DNA of 64,000 bases from Streptomyces olindensis (lineage in GTDB: Bacteria > Actinomycetota > Actinomycetes > Streptomycetales > Streptomycetaceae), in the NCBI GenBank assembly GCA_000696115.1, contig JJOH01000096.1:62001-126000 (forward strand). The letters are read 5' to 3'. The notes beneath the pieces are model-generated. The model ran no database searches, was not told where the DNA came from, and saw only the letters and a list, made by a program, of their open reading frames with translations. Position numbers and translations under genes: made by a program. Shown here in pieces: positions 36,904-46,160 of the stretch; positions within the stretch are counted from its first letter, which is position 1, and every line of letters starts with the position of its first letter.

Positions 36904-36918
36904 TTTAGCTCAGCTAAA
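36904..36918. promoter_or_regulatory. LysR-type box TTTAGCTCAGCTAAA
   Basis: Perfect 6-3-6 palindrome containing the LysR consensus T-N11-A, ending nine bases before the lysR start and 146 bases from the divergent prpF-like gene. Typical autoregulatory site. Confidence 0.65.
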
Positions 36919-36927
36919 GTCGCCCGC

Positions 36928-37881
36928 ATGCTCAACGTGCGCCGTCTGCTGCTGCTCACCGAGGCCACCGAACGCGGTTCGCTCACGGCCGCGGCCGAGG
37001 CCCTCGGCATGACCACCTCCGCCGCCTCCCAGCAGATGTCCCTGCTGGAGCGGGAGGCGGGGCAGCCCCTGATCGAGCGGCTGCCACGCGGTATCCGCCC
37101 CACCCCGGCCGGTGCCGCGCTGGCCGAACGCGGTCAGGCCATCCGCCGCGAACTCCGTGCCGCCCAGGCCGACCTGGACTCCTACGCCGCGCTCGACCAG
37201 GGCACCTTGCGGCTCGGTTCCTTCCCCACTGCGAGCGCGTCCCTGCTGCCCTTGGCCCTCACGCGGTTCCGACGTGGCCACGCCGGCATCCGCATCGAGG
37301 TACGCGCCGGAGTCCTCGCGGAGCTCAGGGAGATGCTGCACACCGGCGAGGTGGAGCAGGGGCTGCTCTGGGACTACGAATGGAACCGCCTCGACGATCC
37401 CGCGCTCGTCCTCACCCACCTCCTGGACGACCCCACGGTGCTCGTCGTCCCCGCCGACTCACCCCTGCGCACCCATCCCTCCGTCCGCCTCGGCGACCTC
37501 GCGGACCAGGAGTGGATCATCCGCGCCGACAACCACCCCGTCGCCGACGTCCTGCGCCGCAGCTGCCGCCAGGCGGGATTCGAGCCGCGCATCGCCTACT
37601 CCTCGCACGACTACCAGGAGGCGCAGGCCATGGTCGCCGCCGGTCTCGGCATCGCGCTCGCACCCCGCCTGGCCCTCACCAGCCGACGCAGCGACGTACG
37701 CCTCCTGCCGTTCGCCTCCGACGTCCCGGCCCCCACCCGCCGCATCCTCCTCGCGCGCGCCGCGGCGCGCCCCGCCACCCCACCCGCCCAGGCGATGGCC
37801 CGCGTCCTGCGCACGGTGGCGCGCCGCTTCACCGCCCCAGACCTGCACCGGGCCCAACTCGGAGCGGTCAGGCGGGGTTGA
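36928..37881 (+). CDS. LysR-family transcriptional regulator
   Basis: A 317-residue LysR. Winged helix at residues 1-60 (LTAAAEALGMTTSAASQQMSLLE), then the effector domain (LRLGSFPTASASLLPLAL). ATG 36928 is the only start that keeps the normal length. It is divergent from the PrpF/MatC operon, with a LysR-type box in the interval, so it most likely activates that operon in response to the transported acid. Confidence 0.9.
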   Translation: MLNVRRLLLLTEATERGSLTAAAEALGMTTSAASQQMSLLEREAGQPLIERLPRGIRPTPAGAALAERGQAIRRELRAAQADLDSYAALDQGTLRLGSFPTASASLLPLALTRFRRGHAGIRIEVRAGVLAELREMLHTGEVEQGLLWDYEWNRLDDPALVLTHLLDDPTVLVVPADSPLRTHPSVRLGDLADQEWIIRADNHPVADVLRRSCRQAGFEPRIAYSSHDYQEAQAMVAAGLGIALAPRLALTSRRSDVRLLPFASDVPAPTRRILLARAAARPATPPAQAMARVLRTVARRFTAPDLHRAQLGAVRRG

Positions 37882-38165
37882 CGGCGCGCGCCCCCACCGC
37901 CGCACCGCCACCCCATCGCCACCGCGCCGCCACACAGCCCCCTGCCGTCCTCGTGAGCACCGCTGAAGGCCCAACCGGCCGACCACCGCATGGCCCGGAA
38001 GCGCGGAGAGCGGCGGCCCCGCCGGTGCCGTGTCCGCTCGGAGCCTGAGCGGGGCGCCAACCCGGAACTCGCGCGCGGTGCGGGCGCCTGCGCGCCGCTC
38101 CGCGGAGTGAACGACCGGACTCCGCCGTGTCCCATCGCCCGTCCGCCACCGTTGAGTTGATCACC

Positions 38166-38657
38166 ATGCCCACGTACCAGCACCGCGCGGTGGCCGTCGC
38201 GCTCCTCGCCCCGTTGACCATCGTGACCGCCTGCGCGGCCCCGAAGACCCCGCCGCTCGGCGCGGACGACACCGTCAGGGCCGCCCAGGTCCTGCTCACC
38301 GACCACTGCCTCACACGCCAAGGCCTCACCCCGCCGCGTCCGGGACAGCGCCCGACCGACACCGAGGAACAGCGCCGCGTCACTGACGCGCTGTTCGGCA
38401 CCGGACGGGCCGAGCTCACCCTCACCCTGCCCAGCGGCCACGAGGTCCGCCAGCACACCGACGGCTGCCTGGCCCGGGCCCAGCAGCACCTCTACGGCGA
38501 TCAGGAACGCTGGTTCCGCGCCTCGACCACTGTCAACAACCTCAAGGACAAGGCCCCGGCAGGCGAACGGACCGCCTACCGGGAACTGCGGGCGCACGCC
38601 GTCCGCACCGCCCGGACCATCCTCCAGTCCGCCCACGAGAAAGGCACGACCCGATGA
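38166..38657 (+). CDS. small lipoprotein of unknown function (pair member 1)
   Basis: A 163-residue lipoprotein: signal peptide with lipobox IVTAC (Cys21 as numbered from ATG 38166), then a mostly helical region with two conserved-looking cysteine segments (DHCLTRQGLTPPRPG and DGCLARAQQHLYGD). Its stop overlaps the start of the next gene by ATGA. The same layout, a lipoprotein with a C-(L/H)-x-R-x-G-L motif followed by a small secreted protein, recurs at 55639-56974. Function unknown. Confidence 0.78.
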   Translation: MPTYQHRAVAVALLAPLTIVTACAAPKTPPLGADDTVRAAQVLLTDHCLTRQGLTPPRPGQRPTDTEEQRRVTDALFGTGRAELTLTLPSGHEVRQHTDGCLARAQQHLYGDQERWFRASTTVNNLKDKAPAGERTAYRELRAHAVRTARTILQSAHEKGTTR

Positions 38658-39025
38658 AGAAGCCCGCCCTCTTGGCCGCCGCACTGCTCCTCGCCGCCGG
38701 CACCACCCTCACCACCGCCCCCACGGCATCGGCGGCCGACTGCCCCAGCGGCCACTTCTGCGCCTGGGAGAACGCCGACTTCAAGGGGCAGCGCGCCAAC
38801 TGGCACGGTGACGACGGCTGGTGGGAGAGCAACATCGCCGACGTCGACTCCTCCTGGGCCAACCACGGAATCGTGGGCCCGGGCATCCCGGCCCATGTCC
38901 AGGTCTTCGAGGACGCCGGGCACGGCGGCGACATGACCCTCTGCCTGGCCCCCGGCCAGGAGGTCGACTACAACGGCGTCGCCAACGACCGGGGTGACTC
39001 GCACAGGTGGGCCATGGGCTGCTGA
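38654..39025 (+). CDS. secreted I36-like (SMPI/beta-gamma crystallin-type) small protein
   Basis: A 123-residue exported protein with a clear signal peptide (MKKPALLAAALLLAAGTTL, ASA cleavage near 30). The mature part begins DCPSGHFCAWENADFKGQ, the motif of peptidase inhibitor family I36 (SMPI-like, Greek-key fold), with four cysteines. It may inhibit a metalloprotease or be structural; the sequence does not decide. Translation is coupled to the lipoprotein gene upstream. Confidence 0.82.
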   Translation: MKKPALLAAALLLAAGTTLTTAPTASAADCPSGHFCAWENADFKGQRANWHGDDGWWESNIADVDSSWANHGIVGPGIPAHVQVFEDAGHGGDMTLCLAPGQEVDYNGVANDRGDSHRWAMGC

Positions 39026-39063
39026 TCCCACAGGAGGACCGACCCTGCCGTGGCTGTGCGGTG

Positions 39064-39285
39064 TCAGAGCATGAACCGCGCGAGCTCGGCCATTTCCGTC
39101 TCGGGGTCCACCACGGGCTGGATCAGGAGCTCGTTGACCCCCGACTTCTCCAGCGCGTCGATCTGCTGTCTGACCTCATCCCTGGTACCGATCAGACCGA
39201 ACCTGTCCATCAGCGAGGGCACGACGAGACCACGGTCCTCAACGGACAGTCGGCCGAGATAGTTGGGGTACAGCCTCTGGTGACT
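39064..39285 (-). pseudogene. C-terminal piece of a luciferase-like monooxygenase
   Basis: The last 70-odd codons (RLYPNYLGRL, DRFGLIGTRDEVRQQIDALE, SGVNELLIQPVVDPE) are the C-terminus of an LLM-class F420/FMN monooxygenase. The rest of that gene is missing; upstream sequence in the other frame belongs to a different enzyme. A deletion near 39285-39295 joined the two. Confidence 0.7.
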
Positions 39286-40187
39286 TCGACGGTGGACGCG
39301 GTGGTGAGCGCGGCGGCCAGAGCGGCCGCGTGCGCCGCGTCGCCGAGCAGCGCGATCCGGCCCTCGGTGTAGGCGGGCAACGGTGTTGCCAACTCGTGGA
39401 TGTCGTGGTGCAGGACGGCGTCCGGCCGCGTCGCGTCCAGCAGCGCGGGGATCGGATCGTGCCAGCCGCCGAACCGGCGGCGCATCACGGCGAGGGCATC
39501 GGCATGCCGTATGCCGGGCGGCGAGTTGAGTACCGCATGCCACTCCGCCCGACCGTCGGTGAAGGCGATGTGGCCGAACTCGGCCCCCTTTCCCCAGGTC
39601 AGTTCGAAGTCGGTGCGCAGCGGCACCGGATGCTCGCTGACGGCACGCAGGACCGTCGATCCGCTGTAGACGGGACCGGGGTGGCCGGGTAACAACTGGC
39701 CGCGCAGCCGGCTGTGCACTCCGTCGGCCGCCACGACCAGGTCCGCGTCCAGGACGCCGTCCCTGACCGGCACCCGCACCCGGCCCGGCGCCGAGCGGTC
39801 GACGGACGTCACCTCGACCCCGATGAGAAGGCACTCGGCAGGCAGCGCCTCGCGCAACAGGCGGTGCAGAACAGCCCGGCGGACACCGACGATCGGCGTG
39901 CCCAGCTCGCGCTCCAGCACGGCTCCGTCCATCCGGGCCAGCCGGGTGCCGCGGGGAGTGCGGGTGCCCCCGGTGTACTGGGGCCGCGCGGCCGCGCGTA
40001 CCGCTTCGCCGACACCGAGGACGTCCAGCGCGCGAACGCCGTTGGCATGCAGGGAGATGCCCGCGCCCGCGTCGGCCAGGACACGAGCGCGTTCGACGAC
40101 CGTCACCTCCCAACCGATCCGGCGCAGGCCGATCGCCGCGGCCAGCCCGCCGATGCCACCCCCGACCACCACCGCGCTGCCACCCAT
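39210..40187 (-). pseudogene. FAD-dependent monooxygenase, 3' end lost
   Basis: A 325-residue open frame with the class A flavoprotein start (VVVGGGIGGLAAAIGLRRIG), the DG motif (VVAADGVHSRLRGQ) and the second FAD motif GRIALLGDAAHA, after which the frame leaves homology and runs out of frame into the luciferase-like remnant. About 60-70 residues of the C-terminal domain are lacking, so it is probably inactive. It is divergent from a TetR gene whose two operators sit in its promoter. Confidence 0.78.
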
Positions 40188-40217
40188 GCCAGCCCCTCTC
40201 CGACCGCCTCGCCTCTT

Positions 40218-40233
40218 TTCTACAGATGTAGAA
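40218..40233. promoter_or_regulatory. TetR operator 1, TTCTACAGATGTAGAA
   Basis: Seven-base arms TTCTACA/TGTAGAA with a two-base spacer between the FAD monooxygenase remnant and the tetR gene; a second copy follows 18 bases on. Confidence 0.75.
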
Positions 40234-40251
40234 GAAGGGTATCCCGCCGCC

Positions 40252-40265
40252 TCTACAGGTGTAGA
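40252..40265. promoter_or_regulatory. TetR operator 2, TCTACAGGTGTAGA
   Basis: Six-base arms TCTACA/TGTAGA with a two-base spacer, 34 bases from the first copy (about three helical turns), directly upstream of the tetR start. Confidence 0.75.
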
Positions 40266-40273
40266 AATGGGGG

Positions 40274-40831
40274 GTGCCTGACGATCGACGTACCGTCCTT
40301 GCCGACACGGCCATCACAGTGCTCGCCGAGACCGGGATGCGGGGACTGACCCACCGCGCCGTGGACCGGGCAGCGGGCCTGCCGCCCGGCACCACCTCCG
40401 CGTACTACCGCACCCGCCAGGCGCTGCTCACCGCGCTGGTCCGGCGCCTGGTCGCCCTCGACCAGGCGGAACTCGAGGAGATCGGGAACCGGACGCCGGT
40501 ACCGCGGAGCGCCGAGGAACTGGTGGCAGGGATCGCCGTCTTCATCGAGCAGCGGCTCACGGGGGAAGGACGGCGACGTTCCCTCGCGCGCTTCGCCTGC
40601 GCCATCGAGAGCGTTCATCACCCCGAGCTGCGGGAGATCCTCGTGCCGCGAAAGAACGCCGGGCGACAGGTCGTACACGCCTTCCTGACCGCACAAGGCG
40701 TCGCGGACGCCGAGGCCCGTACCGTCACATTGCTGACGTACGTGGACGGGTTGGTCTTCGACCGCCTGGTGAGCGGTGGCAGCGTGTCCGACACGGAGAT
40801 CCGCGGGCTCGTGGCGGCGGCGCTGCGATGA
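40274..40831 (+). CDS. TetR-family regulator
   Basis: A 185-residue TetR. Helix-turn-helix at residues 8-45 (VLAETGMRGLTHRAVDRAAG, SAYYRTRQALLTAL) and an all-helical ligand domain. The GTG at 40274 is the first start after the twin operators. It was the regulator of the divergent FAD monooxygenase, which is now truncated. Confidence 0.88.
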   Translation: MPDDRRTVLADTAITVLAETGMRGLTHRAVDRAAGLPPGTTSAYYRTRQALLTALVRRLVALDQAELEEIGNRTPVPRSAEELVAGIAVFIEQRLTGEGRRRSLARFACAIESVHHPELREILVPRKNAGRQVVHAFLTAQGVADAEARTVTLLTYVDGLVFDRLVSGGSVSDTEIRGLVAAALR

Positions 40832-41120
40832 CCCACCCCCCACAGGGGGACGATCTACGACATGGATGACCGGCGGGCCGCCGAGCCGGGCGCCCCGCCA
40901 CTCACTCTCGTCACCGGCACCAGCCCCACTGCGGAGCCTGCGGGGAGCAGGTCCGGCTCTTCAGGGAAAGCGCGCTGGGCGGCGCCATCGGCCGCCGGCG
41001 CCTCGGGCGACATCGACGCTGGCCTCGCGCGCCTCTTGCATGTTCTATGGCATACCCCATAAGTTACCGACAGGTAGACCACTCGGTGGGCCATACGGCC
41101 ATGGGAAAGGTGGTGAGCGG
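40832..41120. other. intergenic region
   Basis: 289 bases without a supported gene. Near the end, TACCGACAGGTA (inverted TACC/GGTA arms) and CCACTCGGTGG lie just upstream of the second tetR and may be its operator; evidence is weak. Confidence 0.35.
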
Positions 41121-41732
41121 ATGAGCCCGCGCAGAAGTGACAGCCGTGACCGGATGATCCTCAGCGCTGCCGCTCTGCTGCGTGAGTACGGCGCGAGCGC
41201 AACCAGCATCGACCGGGTGCTCGCCCACAGCGGAGCTCCCCGGGGCTCGGTGTATCACCACTTCCCCGGCGGGCGGGCGCAGCTCATCGACGAGGCGGTG
41301 GCACTGGCAGGGGACTTCATCGCGGGGCTGATCGACGCCGCCACGCAGGCGGACGATCCGGTGGCGGCCGTCGACGCGTTCTTCCGGTTGTGGCGTGACC
41401 GGCTCGTGGAGAGCGGCTTCCGGGCCGGCTGCCCGATCGTGGCGGTGGCCGTGGAGACCAATGATGACGCGCCCCAGCTTGCCCGTTCCGCCGCCGCGGT
41501 CTTCGCCCGCTGGCAGGAGGCCCTCGCGGACCTCCTCCTGAGGCACGGCCTGAGCGAGGAACGCAGCCGCAGGCTCGGTGCCTTCATCATCGCCGCAGTC
41601 GAAGGCGCGGTGATCATGTGCCGGGCCGAACAGAGCACCGCCCCGATCGAGGCCGCCGCCGCCGAGATCCACGACCTGCTCGTGCACGCCCTGCGCGACC
41701 GCCCCGGCGCTGAATCCGGTCCCCGGCCGTAA
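41121..41732 (+). CDS. TetR-family regulator (LmrA/YxaF-like)
   Basis: A 203-residue TetR. N-terminal helix-turn-helix ASATSIDRVLAHSGAPRGS followed by VYHHFPGGRAQLIDEAV, the wording of the LmrA/YxaF branch, with a C-terminal domain containing GFRAGCPIVAVAVE. The next gene, an enoyl-CoA hydratase, starts 47 bases later in the same direction, so the two are probably one operon. Confidence 0.9.
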   Translation: MSPRRSDSRDRMILSAAALLREYGASATSIDRVLAHSGAPRGSVYHHFPGGRAQLIDEAVALAGDFIAGLIDAATQADDPVAAVDAFFRLWRDRLVESGFRAGCPIVAVAVETNDDAPQLARSAAAVFARWQEALADLLLRHGLSEERSRRLGAFIIAAVEGAVIMCRAEQSTAPIEAAAAEIHDLLVHALRDRPGAESGPRP

Positions 41733-41779
41733 TCCGCAGCCGCCCAGCCGCTTCACCCACCTACCTCGAAGGAGTCGCC

Positions 41780-42451
41780 ATGCCCTCGCTCGACCGTCAG
41801 GACAACGTCTTCGTCCTCGACCTCGGAGACGGTGAGAACCGCTTCCACCCCGACTGGGTCACCGCCGTCAGCGCCGCACTCGACGAGGTGGAGAAGGCGG
41901 AAGGCCCCCGCGCCCTGGTCACCGCCGCCACCGGCAAGTTCTACTCCAACGGGCTGGACCTGGACTGGCTGTTCGCCCACGCCGACCAGTACCACGACTA
42001 CGTCGTCTCGGTTCATGAGCTGTTCGCGCGGATGCTGTCGCTGCCGGTCGTCACGGTGGCCGCGCTGCAGGGGCACACCTTCGCCGCCGGCGCGATGCTC
42101 TCCCTCGCCCACGACTTCCGCGTCATGCGCTCCGACCGCGGCTACTGGTGCCTGCCCGAAGCGGACATCAACATCCCCTTCACCCCCGGCATGGCCGCCC
42201 TCATCCAGTCCCGGCTGGCGCCGCAGACCGCCCACGAGGCCATGCTCACCGCCCGCCGCTACGGCGGCACCGACGCCGCGGCCACCGGCATCGTCGACCA
42301 GGCGGTCGGTGAGGACGCCGTGCGCTCCACCGCCATCGAGATCGCCCAGGCACAGGTGAACAAGGCCGGCGACACCCTCGGCACCATCAAAACCCGCATG
42401 TACGCGCCGGCCCTGGCCACCCTGCGCGACACCACCAACCCGCTCGGCTGA
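41780..42451 (+). CDS. enoyl-CoA hydratase/isomerase family protein
   Basis: A 223-residue crotonase-fold protein. The CoA-binding loop (AATGKFYSNGLDLDWL) and oxyanion-hole segment (ALQGHTFAAGAMLSLAHDFRVM) are clear. It lacks the usual catalytic glutamate pair of hydratases in obvious form, and like plant/bacterial enoyl-CoA isomerases it is short (about 40 residues less than ECH). ATG 41780 follows GAAGGAG. It follows tetR and precedes a molybdopterin enzyme. Confidence 0.85.
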   Translation: MPSLDRQDNVFVLDLGDGENRFHPDWVTAVSAALDEVEKAEGPRALVTAATGKFYSNGLDLDWLFAHADQYHDYVVSVHELFARMLSLPVVTVAALQGHTFAAGAMLSLAHDFRVMRSDRGYWCLPEADINIPFTPGMAALIQSRLAPQTAHEAMLTARRYGGTDAAATGIVDQAVGEDAVRSTAIEIAQAQVNKAGDTLGTIKTRMYAPALATLRDTTNPLG

Positions 42452-42478
42452 GCCGACACCGCACCCACCGCACCGAGC

Positions 42479-42508
42479 CGCGCCCCCGGCACTTCCCCCC
42501 GGGGCGCG
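42479..42508 (+). terminator. hairpin after enoyl-CoA hydratase gene
   Basis: Perfect 8-bp stem CGCGCCCC/GGGGCGCG with a 14-base loop, 28 bases after the stop. Confidence 0.5.
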
Positions 42509-42547
42509 GGCTGCCCCGGCTGCCCACCGCATGAGGAGACAGGGCCG

Positions 42548-44791
42548 ATGACCCCCGACACCGCCACCTGGCACAAGAGCGCGTGCATCCTGTGCGAGAA
42601 CAACTGCGGCATCCAGATCCAGACCGACGGCCGCCGCTTCGCCAAGATCCGCGGCGACAAGCAGCATGTCGCCACCGCCGGCTACACCTGCAACAAGGCC
42701 CTGCGTCTGGACCACTACCAAAACGGCGGCACCCGGCTCACGACCCCGCTGCGCCGGGAGGCGGACGGCACCTTCACCCCGATCGACTGGGACACCGCCA
42801 TCCGCGAGATCGCCGCCCGCCTGAAGACCGTACGGGACACCCACGGCGGCGAATCGATCTTCTTCTACGGGGGTGGAGGACAGGGCAACCACCTCGGCGG
42901 CGCCTACAGCGGCGCCCTGCTACGCGCCCTCGGCGCCCGCTACCGCTCCAACCCGCTCGCCCAGGAGAAGACCGGCGAGGGCTTCGTCGACGCCCACCTC
43001 ACCGGCGGACACACCACCGGAGACTTCCAGAACGCCGAAGTCTCCCTCTTCCTCGGCAAGAACCCCTGGCAGTCCCACGGCGTCCCGCGCGCCCGCACCG
43101 TACTCAAGGACATCGCCAAGGACCCCACCCGCACCATGATCGTCATCGACCCGGTGCGCACGGAGACCGCCGACCTCGCCGACATCCACCTCCAGGTGAG
43201 GCCCGGCACCGACGCCTGGTGTCTGGCCGGCCTCCTCGGCATCCTGGTCCAGGAAGACCTCGTCGACCACGCCTTCCTCACCGCCCGAACGACCGGCGCC
43301 GACACGGTGATCGAGCAGCTCAACGAGGTGGACGTCGCCCGCTGCGCGCGGACCTGCGGCGTGGCCGAGGACCTGCTGCGCCGGACCGCACGCACCATCG
43401 GCACCGCCTCCAGCGTCGCGACGTACGAAGACCTGGGCGTGCAGCAGGGCCCCAACAGCACGCTGGTGTCCTACCTCAACAAGCTGACCTGGCTGCTGAC
43501 CGGGAACTTCGCCAAGCCCGGCGCCATGCAGCCGCACTCGTGGATCGCCCCGCTGGCCCGCTACGACACCAGCCCGCGCCGCACCCCCGTCACCGGTGCG
43601 CGGATGCCCGGCGGCCTGGTTCCCTGCAACGTCATCGCCGAGGAGATCCTCACCGACCACCACGACCGCTTCCGGGCGATGATCATCGAGTCGTCCAACC
43701 CGGCGCACTCCCTGGCCGACTCCGCAGCCTTCGCCCAGGCGCTCGCCGCGCTCGACCTCGTCGTCGTCATCGACATCGCCCTGACCGAAACAGGCCGCCA
43801 GGCCGACTACGTGCTGCCGGCCGCCTCCCAGTTCGAGAAGTGGGAAGCGACCTTCTTCACCTTCGAGTTCCCCCACAACACCTTCCACCTGCGCGCCCCC
43901 GTACTCGACCCGCTCCCCGGCACTCTGCCGGAACCCGAGATCTACGCCCGCCTCATCCGCGAACTGAACGCCGTCCCCGGCGGCAGGCTGACCGTGCTGC
44001 GCACGGCGGCCCGCCTGGGCCGCACCGCCTACCAGCTCGCCTTCGCCGTCCTCGCCGCCATCGACAAGTCCACCTTCGCCATGGCCCCGTACCTGCTGTA
44101 CGAGACCCTCGGTCCCACCCTGCCCGCAGGCGCCCGGTCCGCCGCGGTGCTGTGGGCGCTCGCGCAGCGCATCGCCAAGGAGTACCCCGCCGCCATGCGC
44201 CGGGCCGGACACCAGAACGCCGACACACTGTTCGACGCCATGCTGGAGGGCCACTCCGGGATCACGTTCACCGAGGACGAGTACGACGACGCCTGGAACT
44301 ACGTGCCCCATCCCGGCCACCGCATCCCGCTGCCCATCCCCGAACTCCTCGCCCTCCTCGCCGACCTGGACACCACCCCGGCCGTCCACACCACCGAGGA
44401 CTTCCCCATCGTCCTGGCCGCCGGCCAGCGCCGGGCCTTCACCGCGAACACGATCTTCCGAGACAACGCCTGGCGCAAGCGCGACCAACAGGGCACGCTG
44501 CGGGTCAGCTCGCACGACGCCGAACAACTCGGGCTCTCCGACGGAGCCCTCGCCCGCATCACCACGCATCGCGGCACCGCGCAGGCGGTCGTCGAGATCG
44601 ACGACCGCCTGCAGCCGGGGCACGCGGCCCTGCCCAACGGCTTCGGCCTCGACCTGCCCACCGAGGACGGCGCCACCGAGCGCACCGGCGTCGCCCTGAA
44701 CACCCTGACCGACCTCACCTGGCGCGACCCCATCGCCGGCACCCCCTGGCACAAGCACGTCCCCGCCCGCATCGAGCCCCTTCCCGCCTGA
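42548..44791 (+). CDS. molybdopterin-dependent oxidoreductase (4Fe-4S type)
   Basis: A 747-residue member of the DMSO-reductase superfamily. The N-terminus holds a 4Fe-4S motif (CILCENNCG, then a last Cys in AGYTCNKAL), followed by the Mo-bis-MGD domains and a C-terminal dinucleotide-binding domain (NTIFRDNAWRKR, RITTHRGTAQAVVEI). The residue that coordinates molybdenum is not obvious at the usual place. Electron-transfer subunits are not encoded beside it, so it may work with a soluble ferredoxin or alone. ATG 42548 has a GAGGAG site. Substrate unknown; formate dehydrogenase-like is the closest description. Confidence 0.85.
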   Translation: MTPDTATWHKSACILCENNCGIQIQTDGRRFAKIRGDKQHVATAGYTCNKALRLDHYQNGGTRLTTPLRREADGTFTPIDWDTAIREIAARLKTVRDTHGGESIFFYGGGGQGNHLGGAYSGALLRALGARYRSNPLAQEKTGEGFVDAHLTGGHTTGDFQNAEVSLFLGKNPWQSHGVPRARTVLKDIAKDPTRTMIVIDPVRTETADLADIHLQVRPGTDAWCLAGLLGILVQEDLVDHAFLTARTTGADTVIEQLNEVDVARCARTCGVAEDLLRRTARTIGTASSVATYEDLGVQQGPNSTLVSYLNKLTWLLTGNFAKPGAMQPHSWIAPLARYDTSPRRTPVTGARMPGGLVPCNVIAEEILTDHHDRFRAMIIESSNPAHSLADSAAFAQALAALDLVVVIDIALTETGRQADYVLPAASQFEKWEATFFTFEFPHNTFHLRAPVLDPLPGTLPEPEIYARLIRELNAVPGGRLTVLRTAARLGRTAYQLAFAVLAAIDKSTFAMAPYLLYETLGPTLPAGARSAAVLWALAQRIAKEYPAAMRRAGHQNADTLFDAMLEGHSGITFTEDEYDDAWNYVPHPGHRIPLPIPELLALLADLDTTPAVHTTEDFPIVLAAGQRRAFTANTIFRDNAWRKRDQQGTLRVSSHDAEQLGLSDGALARITTHRGTAQAVVEIDDRLQPGHAALPNGFGLDLPTEDGATERTGVALNTLTDLTWRDPIAGTPWHKHVPARIEPLPA

Positions 44792-44944
44792 CGGGGTGCG
44801 GACCGAACGCCCCGGACCAGAACCGCGCCGGGCAGGGCGTCACCGGTCAGCGGCTGGACCTTCGGGCGGCTGCGGCTGGGGCACAGCGAGATCTTCCGGG
44901 GAACGGGAGCCGTTCCGCCTGCCGCCTCGGTACTGTGACTTCGC

Positions 44945-45841
44945 ATGACCGACACCGAGATCGAGATCACCGCAGAGCTGGTCCGCGACCTGCTGCGGGA
45001 ACAACATCCAGACCTCGCGGGGCTGGCCATCCGTGAGGTGGCGGGCGGCTGGGGCAATCAGATGTGGCGTCTCGGGGACGAGTTGGCGGTGCGCATGCAG
45101 CGCATGGACCCCACCCCGGAGCTTCAGCTCAAGGAGCGGCGGTGGCTGCCCGTGCTGGCAACGCGCCTGCCGCTCCCCGTGCCGACGCCGGTGCGGTTCG
45201 GTGAACCGTCCGAGCGCTTCCCCAAGCACTGGACCGTGATGACGTGGGTTCCCGGCGAGCCGCTGGACCACGGCTCGATCAGCCGCGGCGACCACGCGGC
45301 CGACACCCTGGCGGACTTTCTCCGGGCGCTCCATGTGGAGGCGCCCGCCGAGGCGCCGATCGCCACGGACCGCGGTGCTCATCCCAGCGACTGCACGGAC
45401 GGCTTCGAGAACTTCTTCCGGGCTGTCGCTCCCGACGACATCGCCACGGACGTCCGCGCCGTCTGGGACGAGGCGGTTGCGGCCCGGGCGTGGGAGGGAC
45501 CGCCGGTGTGGGTGCATGGCGACCTCCATCCGGCGAACGTCGTCGTCTCGGACGGAACGCTCTCCGGCATCGTCGATTTCGGTGCCATGTTCGCGGGCGA
45601 TCCGGCGTGGGACCTCGCCGCCGCGTGGCTGCTGCTACCGGCGGGCACGGCCTCACGGTTCTTCGACGTGTACGCGCAGGCAGACGAGGCGGCGATCCGG
45701 CGTGCCCGCGGGCTGGCCGCGTTGAAGTGCCTCTTCCTGATGCTCATGGGACAGAACGGCGATCGGGGTCTTCCCGGCGGCAAGCCGCACTGGGGACCTG
45801 TAGGCCGCGCGGCACTTGAGCGTGTTCTGAAGGGCGTCTGA
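44945..45841 (+). CDS. aminoglycoside phosphotransferase (APH) family kinase-like protein
   Basis: A 298-residue protein kinase-like fold. It shows the Brenner motif VHGDLHPANVVV (catalytic Asp) and IVDFGAMFAGDPAWDLA (the metal-binding DFG-like Asp). The N-lobe has GGWGNQMWRLGDELAVRM with the ATP-positioning Arg in place of Lys. Members phosphorylate antibiotics, sugars or choline-like alcohols; a resistance role is possible but not shown. Confidence 0.88.
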   Translation: MTDTEIEITAELVRDLLREQHPDLAGLAIREVAGGWGNQMWRLGDELAVRMQRMDPTPELQLKERRWLPVLATRLPLPVPTPVRFGEPSERFPKHWTVMTWVPGEPLDHGSISRGDHAADTLADFLRALHVEAPAEAPIATDRGAHPSDCTDGFENFFRAVAPDDIATDVRAVWDEAVAARAWEGPPVWVHGDLHPANVVVSDGTLSGIVDFGAMFAGDPAWDLAAAWLLLPAGTASRFFDVYAQADEAAIRRARGLAALKCLFLMLMGQNGDRGLPGGKPHWGPVGRAALERVLKGV

Positions 45842-46160
45842 TGCGCTCTCGGGAGTCCTCCCACTCGGTTTCGGTGGGGGTGTGGTCGCAGCCGTAGGCG
45901 GCCGGCGGCCACCGCGCTGCTCAAACGGCCTGGGCCCTGGATGGTGCCCAGGTTGCACCACGACCTGCGGCCGGGACGGTGGTGTGGACCGCTGACGAGA
46001 CGCATCCAAGAACCGGCAGCGGACGGTGCTGGGCGCGCTGGAGGTCACCACCGCACCATCGTCTGCCGGCTCACCCCGTCGGCTCCTGACCACCGCCGCG
46101 CCCTGGATCAGCCCCCGGTGCTCGACCAGTTGCCGACAGAACTTCTGCAAAGCCGCTTGG
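45842..46160. other. intergenic region
   Basis: 319 bases between the kinase gene and the convergent DoxX gene. No frame looks like a protein and no clean hairpin was seen. Confidence 0.5.

Noticed and set aside
40862..41062. 66-codon frame between the two tetR genes
   Set aside because: Low-complexity Ala/Ser/Gly composition, no ribosome site and no homology pattern.
42583..45036. 817-codon frame overlapping the molybdopterin oxidoreductase
   Set aside because: Arg/Pro/His-rich shadow of the real gene, which has clear Fe-S and Mo-cofactor motifs.
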